Below are positions 1-8,116 of a stretch of 64,000 nt of DNA, piece by piece. The DNA comes from Paenibacillus psychroresistens (GTDB lineage: Bacteria > Bacillota > Bacilli > Paenibacillales > NBRC-103111). The notes under the pieces are model-generated. The model searched no databases. It was not told the origin of the DNA and saw only the letters and a list, made by a program, of their open reading frames with translations. The stretch's first letter is position 1; every line of letters begins with the position of its first letter. A program made the translations under genes and the position numbers. Location of the stretch: NCBI RefSeq assembly GCF_009728935.1, contig NZ_CP034235.1, positions 2,580,001 to 2,644,000 of the forward strand. The letters are read 5' to 3'.

Positions 1-1
1 T

Positions 2-1397
2 GATTCAGGTCTAAATGGTTACAAATTGCAGCTGGAAAACAGTACAACGGCACTTTGGAGTTCTAAGGACGGTTCAGCAGGAATTCGTGTGCTAGATTCA
101 AGTAACAATATTGGAAGCTGGCAATATAAGGTATACAGCAGTGTTACTGCAATTACGGGAGGGTATAAGGCTGATGTAAGCTTAACTACAGTTAACGGAA
201 GTGTATTGAATATTACAGATACTTACAAGTTAAATAGTATTTGACATATGGCTCACACACATTGAAACTAATAGTTAGAAGTGATAAAAATCCTGCATCT
301 GCCGGAACCTATGTTAATGTGGACAGATTGGTGACTAGTAAAAACTATCTCAATAATAACTCATCAGGCGGGACGAGCAAGGTAGTTTCGAATCCTGGTT
401 TTGAGACTGGTGACTTTACAGGCTGGTCAAAAACGGCAGGAACCCATGTATATACAGAAAGCAATGGATCTCAGCATGAAGGGATGGATGGATTTATAAG
501 GAGATAACCTTTAAAGTGCCCACGGGTAGTACCAGTGCCGATATAGGGCTTGATGCACCGGCAGTTACGACCGGTTCATTAACTTGGGCATGTATCGATG
601 ATCTAACTTTGACACTGATTACCCCCGTGAAGTATGAAGCGGAAAAGGCAGTCGTAATTAACGGAACGACTCAAACCAGCGTATCTGCCTCTAACGGTAA
701 ATATGTAAGTGGAATTGCTAATTCAGACAGCAGTGTTACTTACAGGGTAAATGTTCCTGCATCTGCAACATACACAATGAATATACGTTATGCCAACGGT
801 ACTGGAGCAAATTCTACAATGAATATGTCAGTTAACGAAGGAACAGCAACGGCAGTGACGTTTGCGCCGACAGCAGGTTGGGGGCAGTTTGTCGACAAGA
901 GTGTAAGTGTGGTATTAAATCCCGGTGACAATTTGATTAAATTAGCTAAAGGGAGTACAGGGACTGTAGAGCTTGATTATATAGGCGAGTTCTTGGTATC
1001 AAGCCAGGCTTTAATAACAACTAGATATGAAGCAGAGAACGGAACGATATCGGGTGCTACAGTAGGGACTGCGTCAAATGCGTCAAATGCTCGTTATGTA
1101 AAGACCATTGACCTGAGCACTAGCTATGTCCAAATTGCAAACATTAACGCACCTACGGCAGGTACATACAAATTAACAATAGGTTATGCAAACGGAAGCG
1201 GAAGTACTTCAACACATACTATGACGGTTAATGGAGCCAGTGGTCCCACTGTTTCCTACCCCGTGACGGCTGGTTGGGGCAAATTTGGTTTGATAACGGT
1301 AAATGTGGCGCTAAACGCAGGCAATAATACTATAAAACTGCAAAAAGGCACTGGCTTTGCAGAACTGGACTATATAGAGGTTGCACAAACATTTTAA
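2..1397 (+). pseudogene. Broken tandem carbohydrate-binding-module protein (3' remnant)
   Basis: Three consecutive open stretches in three different frames (2-244, 241-507, about 483-1397) read as successive parts of one secreted polysaccharide-binding protein. The last stretch contains two CBM6/CBM35-like jelly-roll modules of about 130 residues. Each starts with a YEAE motif, has a G-K/R-Y-V segment, a Y-A-N-G segment, a T-A-G-W-G motif and the closing AELDYI/VELDYI signature. Frameshifts lie near 240 and 490. Reading upstream of 516 in the third frame continues open without a start codon, so the GTG at 516 is probably not a real start. The gene enters from outside the window, where any catalytic domain would be. 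I infer a decayed glycoside hydrolase or lyase tail. Sequencing error is a less likely explanation, because the junction near 490 also seems to lack coding sequence. Confidence 0.75.
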
Positions 1398-1406
1398 CGA
1401 AAATAT

Positions 1407-1445
1407 ACGCCAAGCCTACGGTAGTGACCAGCTTGGCGTTTTTTC
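1407..1445 (+). terminator. Rho-independent terminator after the CBM gene
   Basis: A 9-bp perfect stem, ACGCCAAGC (1407-1415) and GCTTGGCGT (1431-1439), is followed by a T-run. It sits directly after the stop codon of the broken CBM gene. Confidence 0.9.
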
Positions 1446-1541
1446 TTACTCTCTTTTATAGAGCCCTCATCAGAAAGACAAATCTTGATCGATAATCCCT
1501 CCATACATAATTAAAATTTTAGGAGTCTTTTTTGGTTCCAG

Positions 1542-1711
1542 AGATCGCCAGAACAAGCTGAGCTAAAGGAACAAATTGAACAGCTTGGCAGAAAATGCGT
1601 CATCATATCTTGTGATTTGGAAAACACAGAGCAGGTCAAGTCGGCAATACCGGAAGTTGTAAATCAATTCGGAGTTTGTTAACGGTGGATGGCGGTTGGC
1701 TTGGCCGTTAA
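1542..1711 (+). pseudogene. Scar of a KduD-like short-chain dehydrogenase
   Basis: From 1542 a frame reads RSPEQAELKEQ...LGRKC followed by ISCDLENTEQV and ends at FGVC-stop near 1681. This resembles the N-terminal nucleotide-binding part of an SDR of the 2-deoxy-D-gluconate 3-dehydrogenase (KduD) type. In another frame, 1679-1711 reads LTVDGGWLGR-stop, which is the usual C-terminal end of that family. The two ends are joined with the whole catalytic middle missing, and no start codon or ribosome site precedes them. The piece lies next to a broken CBM gene, so a pectin- or uronate-related locus may have been lost here. The rest of 1446-1860 shows nothing I can support. Confidence 0.7.
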
Positions 1712-1860
1712 AAAATAATGATTAATAGATTCTTTGACTGAATACGTGGAAATCAGATGATCAAAATTCATAGCGATATATGTGCAGCGGACCCTTATAA
1801 ATTGGAGTCTGCTGTTTTTATAATAAAGATATAAAAGGTATTTTAAATTTGTAAGAACAC

Positions 1861-1889
1861 TTGTGCGCAATTAGAAAAAAAGGTAAAAT
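1861..1889 (+). promoter_or_regulatory. Possible SigA promoter of the accessory gene array
   Basis: TTGTGC (1861-1866), a 17-base spacer and TAAAAT (1884-1889) lie 57 bases before the first gene of the array. The -10 matches five of six consensus positions and the -35 only three. It is the best candidate in this gap. Confidence 0.4.
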
Positions 1890-1945
1890 ATAGATAAAGT
1901 TGTGGAGGTAGTGCGTTTGTAATCAAGCGAAGGGAGAACTAAATA

Positions 1946-2407
1946 ATGAAACTATTGTTTGAATATAATTGGCAAGTCCGAAATGAATGGTTTGAGTGGT
2001 GTTCTCATGTTCCAAACGAAGTACTAATACATAAACGAATTGGTGGAGCGGGTAGTATTTTGCATACTTTTTTCCATATTGTAGACACAGAGTTAAGCTG
2101 GATTAGAGCCATAGAGGGTAAACCAGATATAGCACCCCAATTTTCGGATTACAATTCATTAGCACAAGTGGTGCAATTTTCTAAAGATTCTAATGAGGAA
2201 ATAAAAGATTTTATTCTTTCCTGGTCAACAGAATTAGAACGTAAAACAGTCATGCCCTCTTGGATGGAGAATGAATCTTTTACAGCTGGAGAAATTCTGC
2301 GACACATTATTGCTCATGAAATTCATCATATTGGTCAGCTTTCCATTTGGTCAAGAGAGCTGGAGCTAAAACCAGTATCATCCAATTTTATTGGTAGAGG
2401 TCTATAA
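1946..2407 (+). CDS. DinB superfamily protein
   Basis: A 153-residue four-helix-bundle protein of the DinB/YfiT type, a family of small metal-binding proteins, some of which act as thiol-dependent transferases (bacillithiol S-transferases). The metal triad is visible as His44 in LHTFFHIVDTE and His124 and His128 in HEIHHIGQ. The ATG at 1946 follows GAAGGGAGA. The stop overlaps the start of the next gene (TAATGA), so translational coupling is likely. It opens a long run of small genes on the same strand. No substrate can be inferred from sequence. Confidence 0.85.
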   Translation: MKLLFEYNWQVRNEWFEWCSHVPNEVLIHKRIGGAGSILHTFFHIVDTELSWIRAIEGKPDIAPQFSDYNSLAQVVQFSKDSNEEIKDFILSWSTELERKTVMPSWMENESFTAGEILRHIIAHEIHHIGQLSIWSRELELKPVSSNFIGRGL

Positions 2408-2820
2408 TGATTGATATTCCAAGTGTTATTCCGCATAGATACCCATTTTTATTCGTTGATCGAGTGCTAGAGATTGAATCTGGGAAATGGGCAAAAGGGT
2501 TTAAAAACGTAACTAGGAACGAATGGTTTATTACCGAGGAGATTAATTATGTGCCTAGTATGATTATTGTTGAAGCTCTAGCACAATTAGGGGCTTTTGT
2601 TTCACAGAAGGGTGAGAAGGGACTGGGCTTCCTCTCCTCTTTTAAGGGAATTGAATTTCTAGGAAAAGCTTACCCAGGTGATCGAATAGATTTATATTAT
2701 GAAGTGATAAAAAACAGAAGAGGATTTGTAATAGGCAGGGGAGAAGCTTCAATCGGAAGTACCGTTATTGTACGTGCAGAAGAGATTATGGTGTTTGTGC
2801 AATCGGAAAGGAACCTGTGA
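2407..2820 (+). CDS. FabZ-like hotdog dehydratase without the usual HFPG loop
   Basis: A 137-residue single-hotdog protein of the (3R)-hydroxyacyl-ACP dehydratase FabZ type. It has the N-terminal signature IPHRYPFLFVDRV (residues 8-20), KNVTRNEW and the helix VEALAQLGAF with the conserved Glu56. Canonical FabZ carries G-H-F-P-G-x-P-x-x-P-G just before this helix, and that His is catalytic. Here the stretch reads FITEEINYVPS (41-51), with no His. Function in normal fatty-acid elongation is therefore doubtful, and it may be a side-branch or degenerate enzyme. It overlaps the upstream DinB gene by one base and is followed after one base by another DinB gene. Confidence 0.8.
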   Translation: MIDIPSVIPHRYPFLFVDRVLEIESGKWAKGFKNVTRNEWFITEEINYVPSMIIVEALAQLGAFVSQKGEKGLGFLSSFKGIEFLGKAYPGDRIDLYYEVIKNRRGFVIGRGEASIGSTVIVRAEEIMVFVQSERNL

Positions 2821-2821
2821 A

Positions 2822-3226
2822 ATGAATTTAGATAGAATTTACTTAGTCTCTGATATAGAAGAATTCACACCGCAGATTGGAAGATTAGTTTCAATGATGA
2901 ACTATGCAAGAGTAACCACTTTAAATACAATAGAGGGTCTTAGTGTGGATCAATTAGATTATTTGCATGATGCGGATAGTAATTCTATAGGTGCGCTGTT
3001 AATGCATCTTGCTGCTGTAGAGCTTGGTTATCAATTGGATACTTTTGAGAAGCGAAAGCCAAATGAAGCGGAAATCAAAAAATGGCAGCCTGCATATGAG
3101 TTAGGTGATCTCGGGAGAAAAGAAATTAAAGGTCATTCACTTGATTTTTATATTAACGAACTAGAGGAAATGAGACAAAATACTTTGCAAGAGTTTAGAA
3201 AAAAAAGACTTACATTAAATGGATAG
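2822..3226 (+). CDS. DinB superfamily protein, C-terminally truncated
   Basis: A 134-residue protein resembling DUF664/DinB_2 proteins: an N-terminal NYARVTTLNTIEGLS helix, then ALLMHLAAVELGY with the first metal-binding His. Family members usually continue to a C-terminal HxxxHxGQ helix. This one stops after EFRKKRLTLNG without it, and no frame downstream supplies the missing helix. The ATG at 2822 follows AAGGAA; an in-frame upstream start would lie inside the FabZ-like gene and has no ribosome site. It is probably inactive unless the N-terminal half has its own role. Confidence 0.7.
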   Translation: MNLDRIYLVSDIEEFTPQIGRLVSMMNYARVTTLNTIEGLSVDQLDYLHDADSNSIGALLMHLAAVELGYQLDTFEKRKPNEAEIKKWQPAYELGDLGRKEIKGHSLDFYINELEEMRQNTLQEFRKKRLTLNG

Positions 3227-3239
3227 TGGAGTGAATAGT

Positions 3240-3638
3240 ATGCCGATCGAAATAAAAGTAGCAAGTAAAGATGAGATAGATATTGTATATTCTACAATGG
3301 TCGACGCCTTTAAGGATTATGCGGGTAAGCTGAACCCGGCCTCTGGAGCATTATCAGAAACAACTGAAAATATCTTGAATACGATGAACCACGGCGGTGG
3401 GTCTGTAATAGCTTGGGATGGTTTAATAGCAACGGGTTCGGCAAGGTTTAAGTTTATTGAACATTATATTTACATTGGCAGAGTAGCCGTTTTACCTGAA
3501 TATCGCGGAAAAGGGATAGGTAAAGCGATGCTAGCTTTCTTAGAAAAAATGGCAGAGGAAAAAAACATTTCTGAGTCAAGAGTAGAGGTTAGGCTGTCGA
3601 TTCCAGATAATATCGAGATGTATAAAAGGTTTAGCTAA
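3240..3638 (+). CDS. GNAT acetyltransferase, truncated at the C-terminus
   Basis: A GNAT-fold N-acetyltransferase of 132 residues. Beta-4 and the acetyl-CoA pyrophosphate loop are clear: IGRVAVLPEYRGKGIGKAML. The protein ends at EMYKRFS, where homologues normally continue with a G-[FY] strand and about 15 more residues. The stop therefore looks like a deletion junction. The ATG at 3240 has GGAG nine bases upstream. A scar of a second acetyltransferase begins two bases after the stop. The substrate is unknown. Confidence 0.75.
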   Translation: MPIEIKVASKDEIDIVYSTMVDAFKDYAGKLNPASGALSETTENILNTMNHGGGSVIAWDGLIATGSARFKFIEHYIYIGRVAVLPEYRGKGIGKAMLAFLEKMAEEKNISESRVEVRLSIPDNIEMYKRFS

Positions 3639-3639
3639 G

Positions 3640-3690
3640 GTGTATTGGCTTTACGATGTTTTTGTTGATGAAGATAATAGATTAGATTAA
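3640..3690 (+). pseudogene. Short scar of a second GNAT acetyltransferase
   Basis: The frame starting at 3640 reads VYWLYDVFVDEDNRLD-stop. It closely matches the beta-4 strand FYLCDVFIDEEYR of the intact acetyltransferase at 9791-10222, but breaks off before the acetyl-CoA loop. It has no start of its own. I read it as the remains of a related GNAT fused by deletion to the truncated gene just before it. Confidence 0.6.
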
Positions 3691-3700
3691 TTTCGTTAAA

Positions 3701-4519
3701 ATGGAGTTGGCAAACTTGAAGCAAATTGGCCAAGGTAGGACTGCGGATATTTTTGAAACGCAAGAGAATAAGATCATTAAGCTTTATAAGATGGGGTTCC
3801 CACAAGATGCGATTAATCAGGAATATCTAATTAGTAAGTTTGTTTATGCTCTGGGTATCCATACACCTGAACCATTTGAATTAATTCAGCAAGATAATAG
3901 ACAGGGTATCATCTATCGAAGAATTATTGGAAGTACTTTGCTTCAAATGATGTCAAAGAGCCCATGGTCGATCAAAAAGTTTTCAAAAAAGTTAGCGGCT
4001 TTACATTATGAATTACATTCCTACGATGCAAGTGGTGTGTTGAGCCAGCAAAAAAAGGTACTGGCTAACAATATTCAAGGAGCTCCGTTTCTGAGCGAAC
4101 TAGAGAAAAGTAGGATAAGGGACTATTTAGAAAGTTTACCTGAGGGTAACCTGCTATGCCACGGCGATTTTCATCCTGATAATGTATTAATAGGTGAAGA
4201 GAGCTGGATTATTGACTGGATGACCGGAACCGCAGGAAATCCCGCTGGTGATGCTGCTAGATCCGTTATTTTATTTGAATATGGGACTATGCCTGAAGGT
4301 ACTCCGAGGTTGATTAAAGCGGCTGTTAGTTTTCTGAGGAACAAAATAAGGAAAGTATATATAAAACATTACCTAGATCTATCCCAAATGAAATACTCTG
4401 ATATCGATAATTGGATATTGCCAGTAGCTGCTGCAAGGCTTGTAGAATGGATACCTCAAGAGGAGCAAGACAAGTTATTATTAGTGATAAGAGAAAGGCT
4501 AATGAAGTTAGCCTTGTAG
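3701..4519 (+). CDS. Aminoglycoside-phosphotransferase-family small-molecule kinase
   Basis: A protein-kinase-like-fold phosphotransferase (APH family), 272 residues. An N-terminal glycine-rich GQGRTADIF precedes the ATP-anchoring Lys in KIIKLYK. The catalytic loop is HGDFHPDNVL with Asp156 and Asn161, and the metal-binding Asp172 is in WIIDWMTG. Relatives phosphorylate aminoglycosides, choline, homoserine or fructosamines, so the substrate cannot be named. The ATG at 3701 lacks a good ribosome site. A TTG at 3716 with GGAG nine bases upstream is an attractive alternative start, giving LKQIGQGRTADIF. The next gene begins 13 bases after the stop. Confidence 0.85.
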   Translation: MELANLKQIGQGRTADIFETQENKIIKLYKMGFPQDAINQEYLISKFVYALGIHTPEPFELIQQDNRQGIIYRRIIGSTLLQMMSKSPWSIKKFSKKLAALHYELHSYDASGVLSQQKKVLANNIQGAPFLSELEKSRIRDYLESLPEGNLLCHGDFHPDNVLIGEESWIIDWMTGTAGNPAGDAARSVILFEYGTMPEGTPRLIKAAVSFLRNKIRKVYIKHYLDLSQMKYSDIDNWILPVAAARLVEWIPQEEQDKLLLVIRERLMKLAL

Positions 4520-4532
4520 AGGAGTGATTTAG

Positions 4533-5051
4533 ATGATCGCTGCGAAAAAAATACATATAATTGGTGAAGTTGGCAGTGGTAAAACTTATCTGGCAAAAAG
4601 ATTATCAGAAGCATTGAACTTACCACACTATCAATTAGACAATATTGTATGGAGTAGAGGTATTAAGAAAGACACTCGGAACCCAGATGAACTTAGGGAT
4701 GAGATACTGAATAACTTAGTAAAGAAGGACTCATGGATTATAGAAGGAGTTCATTACAAGTGGGTTATTAATAGCTTATCCTCCGCAGATATGATTATAT
4801 ATCTGGATCTCAAAGTTTATCAAAGAGATAAGCAGATCATCAGTAGATTTATCAAACAAAGGCTTGGAATGGAAAAAGGGAATTTTAAGCAATCATTTGC
4901 CTATCTCTATAGATTAATACGATGGAGCCATAATTTCGAGAAAGTAAGAAAACCCAAAATAGCGGAATTCTTAGCTTCTTTTGAAGATAAAATCCTATAT
5001 TTCAATAACAACGAAGAAGCTATTAAAAAACTGACTCAGTTGAGGGAATAG
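4533..5051 (+). CDS. FlaR-like P-loop kinase (adenylate-kinase-like)
   Basis: A 172-residue P-loop protein with Walker A GEVGSGKT (residues 11-18) and the IIEGVHYKW and IIYLDL segments typical of the group annotated as DNA topology modulation protein FlaR, in practice small nucleotide- or metabolite-kinase-like proteins. It has GAGGAG upstream and lies in the same run as the APH-type kinase. The real substrate is not known for this group. Between its stop and the next gene lies an 18-codon open frame (5060-5116) without homology that I can recognise; it overlaps the next start by four bases. Confidence 0.75.
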   Translation: MIAAKKIHIIGEVGSGKTYLAKRLSEALNLPHYQLDNIVWSRGIKKDTRNPDELRDEILNNLVKKDSWIIEGVHYKWVINSLSSADMIIYLDLKVYQRDKQIISRFIKQRLGMEKGNFKQSFAYLYRLIRWSHNFEKVRKPKIAEFLASFEDKILYFNNNEEAIKKLTQLRE

Positions 5052-5112
5052 GTGCTAATATGGTTAGAGAAACGACAGCTAAACACGCGCTAAAGAAAGA
5101 TGGAGTGATCTT

Positions 5113-5649
5113 TTGAATATTATTAAGGGTAATCGAGGTTCAGCGCGACTTATTTACAACGATCTTTTAATTGAAGAAATAAATGCCGTGCAAGAGTTAT
5201 TTGAAACTAACAATAATATGAATGTGTGGGCGGGAAAGGAATACGATGCTAAGTACATAAGTCGCTGCTTTTCTGAAGGTGATTTGCCTCCCAATGGCAG
5301 CAAAGAGAATTATAAAATTCAAACCATTAAGAGTGTTAATACCGATGGATTAATCGGATTTATTGCGATTTATCATGGCTTCCCAGAAGCTAATATAGCA
5401 TATATTGCTTTTCTGTATATCGGTACTCCATTTCAAGGGCACGGATATGGACAGGAAATAGTAAACTCCTTAGCTAACGAACTATCAAATCTGCAATATA
5501 AAGAAATACGGATTAATGTCGCACTCAAAAACTGGTCTGCTCTAAGATTCTGGAGCAAGCTTGGCTTTGATAAAATCAGTGGGGTTTTTGGTGATAAAGA
5601 GTTTGCAGAGGATAAAAGAGCGGACTTGGAATTAATTAAATTCTTGTGA
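5113..5649 (+). CDS. GNAT acetyltransferase
   Basis: A 178-residue GNAT acetyltransferase, apparently complete. It has FLYIGTPFQGHGYGQEIV as beta-4 plus the acetyl-CoA binding loop, and a C-terminal NWSALRFWSKLGFDKISG segment typical of the fold's last strands. The start is TTG at 5113 with GGAG upstream; no better ATG exists near the domain start. It has a canonical length, unlike the truncated GNAT at 3240. The substrate is unknown. Confidence 0.8.
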   Translation: MNIIKGNRGSARLIYNDLLIEEINAVQELFETNNNMNVWAGKEYDAKYISRCFSEGDLPPNGSKENYKIQTIKSVNTDGLIGFIAIYHGFPEANIAYIAFLYIGTPFQGHGYGQEIVNSLANELSNLQYKEIRINVALKNWSALRFWSKLGFDKISGVFGDKEFAEDKRADLELIKFL

Positions 5650-5675
5650 GTTAAGACTTGGGAGGAGACAAAAAT

Positions 5676-6155
5676 ATGCCAACAGAGAAAAATCAGTTAT
5701 TGGAAGAGTTTAACCAGTGGGTTTTGTTTGTACAATCACTAAATAATCAAAGTGATGAAATATGGGATTTGTGCTTAGATGAGGGGAAATGGAGCATTCG
5801 TGAGGTTGTTAGTCATATTATGAAATGGGATAAGTATTTTTTGGAGGAAGCTATTAATAAGATTTCAACTAAGTCGACCGTAGCAGTTAAACATATTGAT
5901 TTCGATGAATTTAACAATAAAGCAAAGATCTATGGAAAGACGACAAGTATAATTGAGATCTCAGAGAAAGCTATTTTTTATCGAGTGCAGATTTGCAATC
6001 AGATCAGATCTCTCACAGATGAACAGTATATGGGGACCTATGTGGACGGGGACGGAAATCCCTTCCTAGTAACACAATATCTCAAAGACTTTATAGAGCA
6101 TGACCAGCATCATATAAATCAAATCAAGAATATTAGATCAAAAAAGGAAGGATAA
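5676..6155 (+). CDS. DinB superfamily protein
   Basis: A 159-residue DinB_2-type protein, the third of the family in 4 kb. The metal ligands appear as His in VVSHIMKWDKYF and the pair in EHDQHHINQIK near the C-terminus. The ATG at 5676 has GGAGGA eight bases upstream; a TTG at 5658 lies before that ribosome site and is rejected. It is followed after two bases by a methyltransferase. A role in thiol-dependent detoxification is possible by family but not shown. Confidence 0.85.
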   Translation: MPTEKNQLLEEFNQWVLFVQSLNNQSDEIWDLCLDEGKWSIREVVSHIMKWDKYFLEEAINKISTKSTVAVKHIDFDEFNNKAKIYGKTTSIIEISEKAIFYRVQICNQIRSLTDEQYMGTYVDGDGNPFLVTQYLKDFIEHDQHHINQIKNIRSKKEG

Positions 6156-6157
6156 AT

Positions 6158-6865
6158 GTGGACATAAGAATTGTAAGGATTAGAGCTGAAGAAAGAAAAT
6201 ATCATGAGGAGCTCTATGAGAATAATAAGCTTTTTGAATCTGGATCATGGTTGTTCAAACCAGTAAAAACGGTTATGGATAATCTTGTGTATTTTAACTC
6301 ATATGAGCATATAACAGTTCTGGATTTAGGGAGTGGAATAGGTAGAAACAGTATCCCTGTCGCAGAAGCCATTAGGTCACGAAATGGAAAAGTTGTATGT
6401 GTAGATTTGATAGAATCGGCGCTGCTTAAATTAAGAAATAATAGCCTAGAGTATGGAGTAAGTGAGATCATAGAAACGCTAATATCAGATATTGGCGATT
6501 ATCAGATCCCAAATAAAGCATTTGATTACATAATTGCAGTCTCGGCTTTGGAGCATGTAGAATCGGAGCTGAAATTTATTGAGGTTTTAAACAGAATGGC
6601 TCAAGGAACGATTGGTGAGGGGATAAATTGTATCGTAATCAATACTAACATTCAAGAAATTGATATTTTAACGGGTAATGAATTAGAACCCTTTATGGAG
6701 CTTAATATGACAACGATTCAAACCGAGCAGCTGCTCTCAGAAGCTTATCAAGGGTGGAGTCTCGTCTACACAGCAATGAAGCCGCTAGAATTTGTAATTG
6801 AAAGAAATAATCGAAAAGTACTAATGAAAAGTGACTGCCTGACCTATGTAGTTAGGAAAAAATAA
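6158..6865 (+). CDS. Class I SAM-dependent methyltransferase
   Basis: A 235-residue Rossmann-fold methyltransferase. Motif I is VLDLGSGIG (54-62), an acidic residue closes beta-2 in VVCVDLIES, and motif IV lies around YIIAVSALEHVE. The arrangement resembles the methyltransferases found in resistance or small-molecule modification loci. The GTG start at 6158 follows AGGAAGG in the end of the DinB gene, so the two are probably coupled. The acceptor substrate cannot be read from sequence. Confidence 0.8.
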   Translation: MDIRIVRIRAEERKYHEELYENNKLFESGSWLFKPVKTVMDNLVYFNSYEHITVLDLGSGIGRNSIPVAEAIRSRNGKVVCVDLIESALLKLRNNSLEYGVSEIIETLISDIGDYQIPNKAFDYIIAVSALEHVESELKFIEVLNRMAQGTIGEGINCIVINTNIQEIDILTGNELEPFMELNMTTIQTEQLLSEAYQGWSLVYTAMKPLEFVIERNNRKVLMKSDCLTYVVRKK

Positions 6866-6887
6866 AAAAGTAGAGGACAGTGGTCTC

Positions 6888-7304
6888 ATGGGAATAAAAA
6901 TAATTGAAGCATTAACAGAATCGCAAATTTTAGAGCTAGCTGAATTGTACAAACAAGAAGGGTGGACAAAAGATCGGAAATTAGCAGATATAAAAAGCAT
7001 GCTCACTCATTCTAAGATCATTGGTTTAATCGACGAGGAAGCTAATAAATTAGTTGGATTTACCCGAATTTTAACTGATTATATTTACAGAGCAACCATC
7101 TTTGATGTAATTGTTCTCAAAGAATATCAAGGCCAAGGTCTAGGGCGGCTATTGATGGAAACCCTTGTGAATCATCCTTTGTTAAAAAATATTGAAAGAG
7201 TTGATTTATACACTTCAGAAAATATGATTGAATTTTATAACAAATGGGATTTTAATGTGGTTTCAGAGTCGACAAAGTTTCTTAGAAAAACAAATCAACA
7301 ATAG
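6888..7304 (+). CDS. GNAT acetyltransferase
   Basis: A complete 138-residue GNAT protein. FDVIVLKEYQGQGLGRLLME contains the acetyl-CoA loop Q-x-x-G-x-G/L, and the end has the FYNKWDFNVV strand. The length is typical of the small single-domain group. The ATG at 6888 has AGAGGA upstream. It is part of the same co-directional run and the substrate is unknown. Confidence 0.8.
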   Translation: MGIKIIEALTESQILELAELYKQEGWTKDRKLADIKSMLTHSKIIGLIDEEANKLVGFTRILTDYIYRATIFDVIVLKEYQGQGLGRLLMETLVNHPLLKNIERVDLYTSENMIEFYNKWDFNVVSESTKFLRKTNQQ

Positions 7305-7313
7305 GGGACCTAA

Positions 7314-8041
7314 ATGAACATTCAAGAACAATTCAAAGCTAATGAAGATCAGCTCAAATTAAATCCTTATCCTGGACGTGGAATTATTATAGGTATACTC
7401 CATCTGGTTCTCATTTTGTTCAAATATATTGGATTATGGGAAGAAGTGAGAATAGTCGTAATCGTGTATTTCAGGAAGAAGAAAATCATTTTGTGAGGAA
7501 TATGGCGTTTGATGAAAGTAAAATGACAGATCCATCGTTAATCATATATTACCCAATTAAATCTATCGATAACTTTCATCTTGTCACTAATGGTGATCAA
7601 ACAGAAACTATTATGGAAGGTATTGCAGCCGGAGAGTCATTTGAGAGCTCATTGTTTAAGCGGGAGTATGAACCGGATGCGCCTCATTATACTCCTAGAA
7701 TATCTGGAATAATCCACACTTCAGCAAGCAAGTATTCCTTGTCCATTCTAAAGACAGCACATAATCAATCAGGAGGTTGTCATCGTTTTTTTTATAATTA
7801 TGATAACTTTTTACCTGGTCAGGGGCATTGTATTCATACCTACAATAACGAAGTTGCAGGACTATTAACTCCTTATCTTGGTGAACCTTTTGAGGTTGAA
7901 TTAATGGAGGATATTGTTAAAATAAGAGATCATTATTGGAATCTACTAAATCAGGATAATCGCATCTCGTTATTGGTAAAATTTATTGATACTCAGAGTG
8001 GTAAAACAGAGATTTCTATCTTAAATAAAAACCAACATTGA
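7314..8041 (+). pseudogene. IMP cyclohydrolase-family protein, frameshifted
   Basis: Two overlapping frames together give a full IMP_cyclohyd (PurO-like fold) protein. The first, from the ATG at 7314, carries LNPYPGRGIIIG. The second carries TPSGSHFVQIYWIMGRSENS, then FDESKMTDPSLIIYYPIK and the rest of the domain to 8041. A single missing base near 7392-7397 (after the codons for IIIG) separates them; restoring one base would give a continuous protein of about 242 residues. Either a real one-base deletion or a sequencing error explains this. AGGGGA precedes the first start, so the gene was translated in the recent past. The archaeal PurO relative performs the last step of IMP synthesis; the bacterial members are less well understood. 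Confidence 0.8.
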
Positions 8042-8055
8042 ATTGGAGATCGACA

Positions 8056-8107
8056 ACAAAAAGTAAACCTCCTGTCCAAATTAAGCTCAAATGGAAAGAG
8101 GTTTACT
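8056..8107 (-). terminator. Terminator of the guanylate-kinase-like gene
   Basis: AGTAAACCTC (8062-8071) pairs perfectly with GAGGTTTACT (8098-8107). Read on the minus strand, the hairpin is followed by TTTTTGTTG, so it serves the minus-strand gene ending at 8117. Confidence 0.75.
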
Positions 8108-8116
8108 ATAATGTAA

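Noticed and set aside
5060..5116. Eighteen-codon ORF between the FlaR-like and GNAT genes
   Set aside because: It has no clear ribosome site or homology. Overlap with the GNAT start by four bases could be chance.
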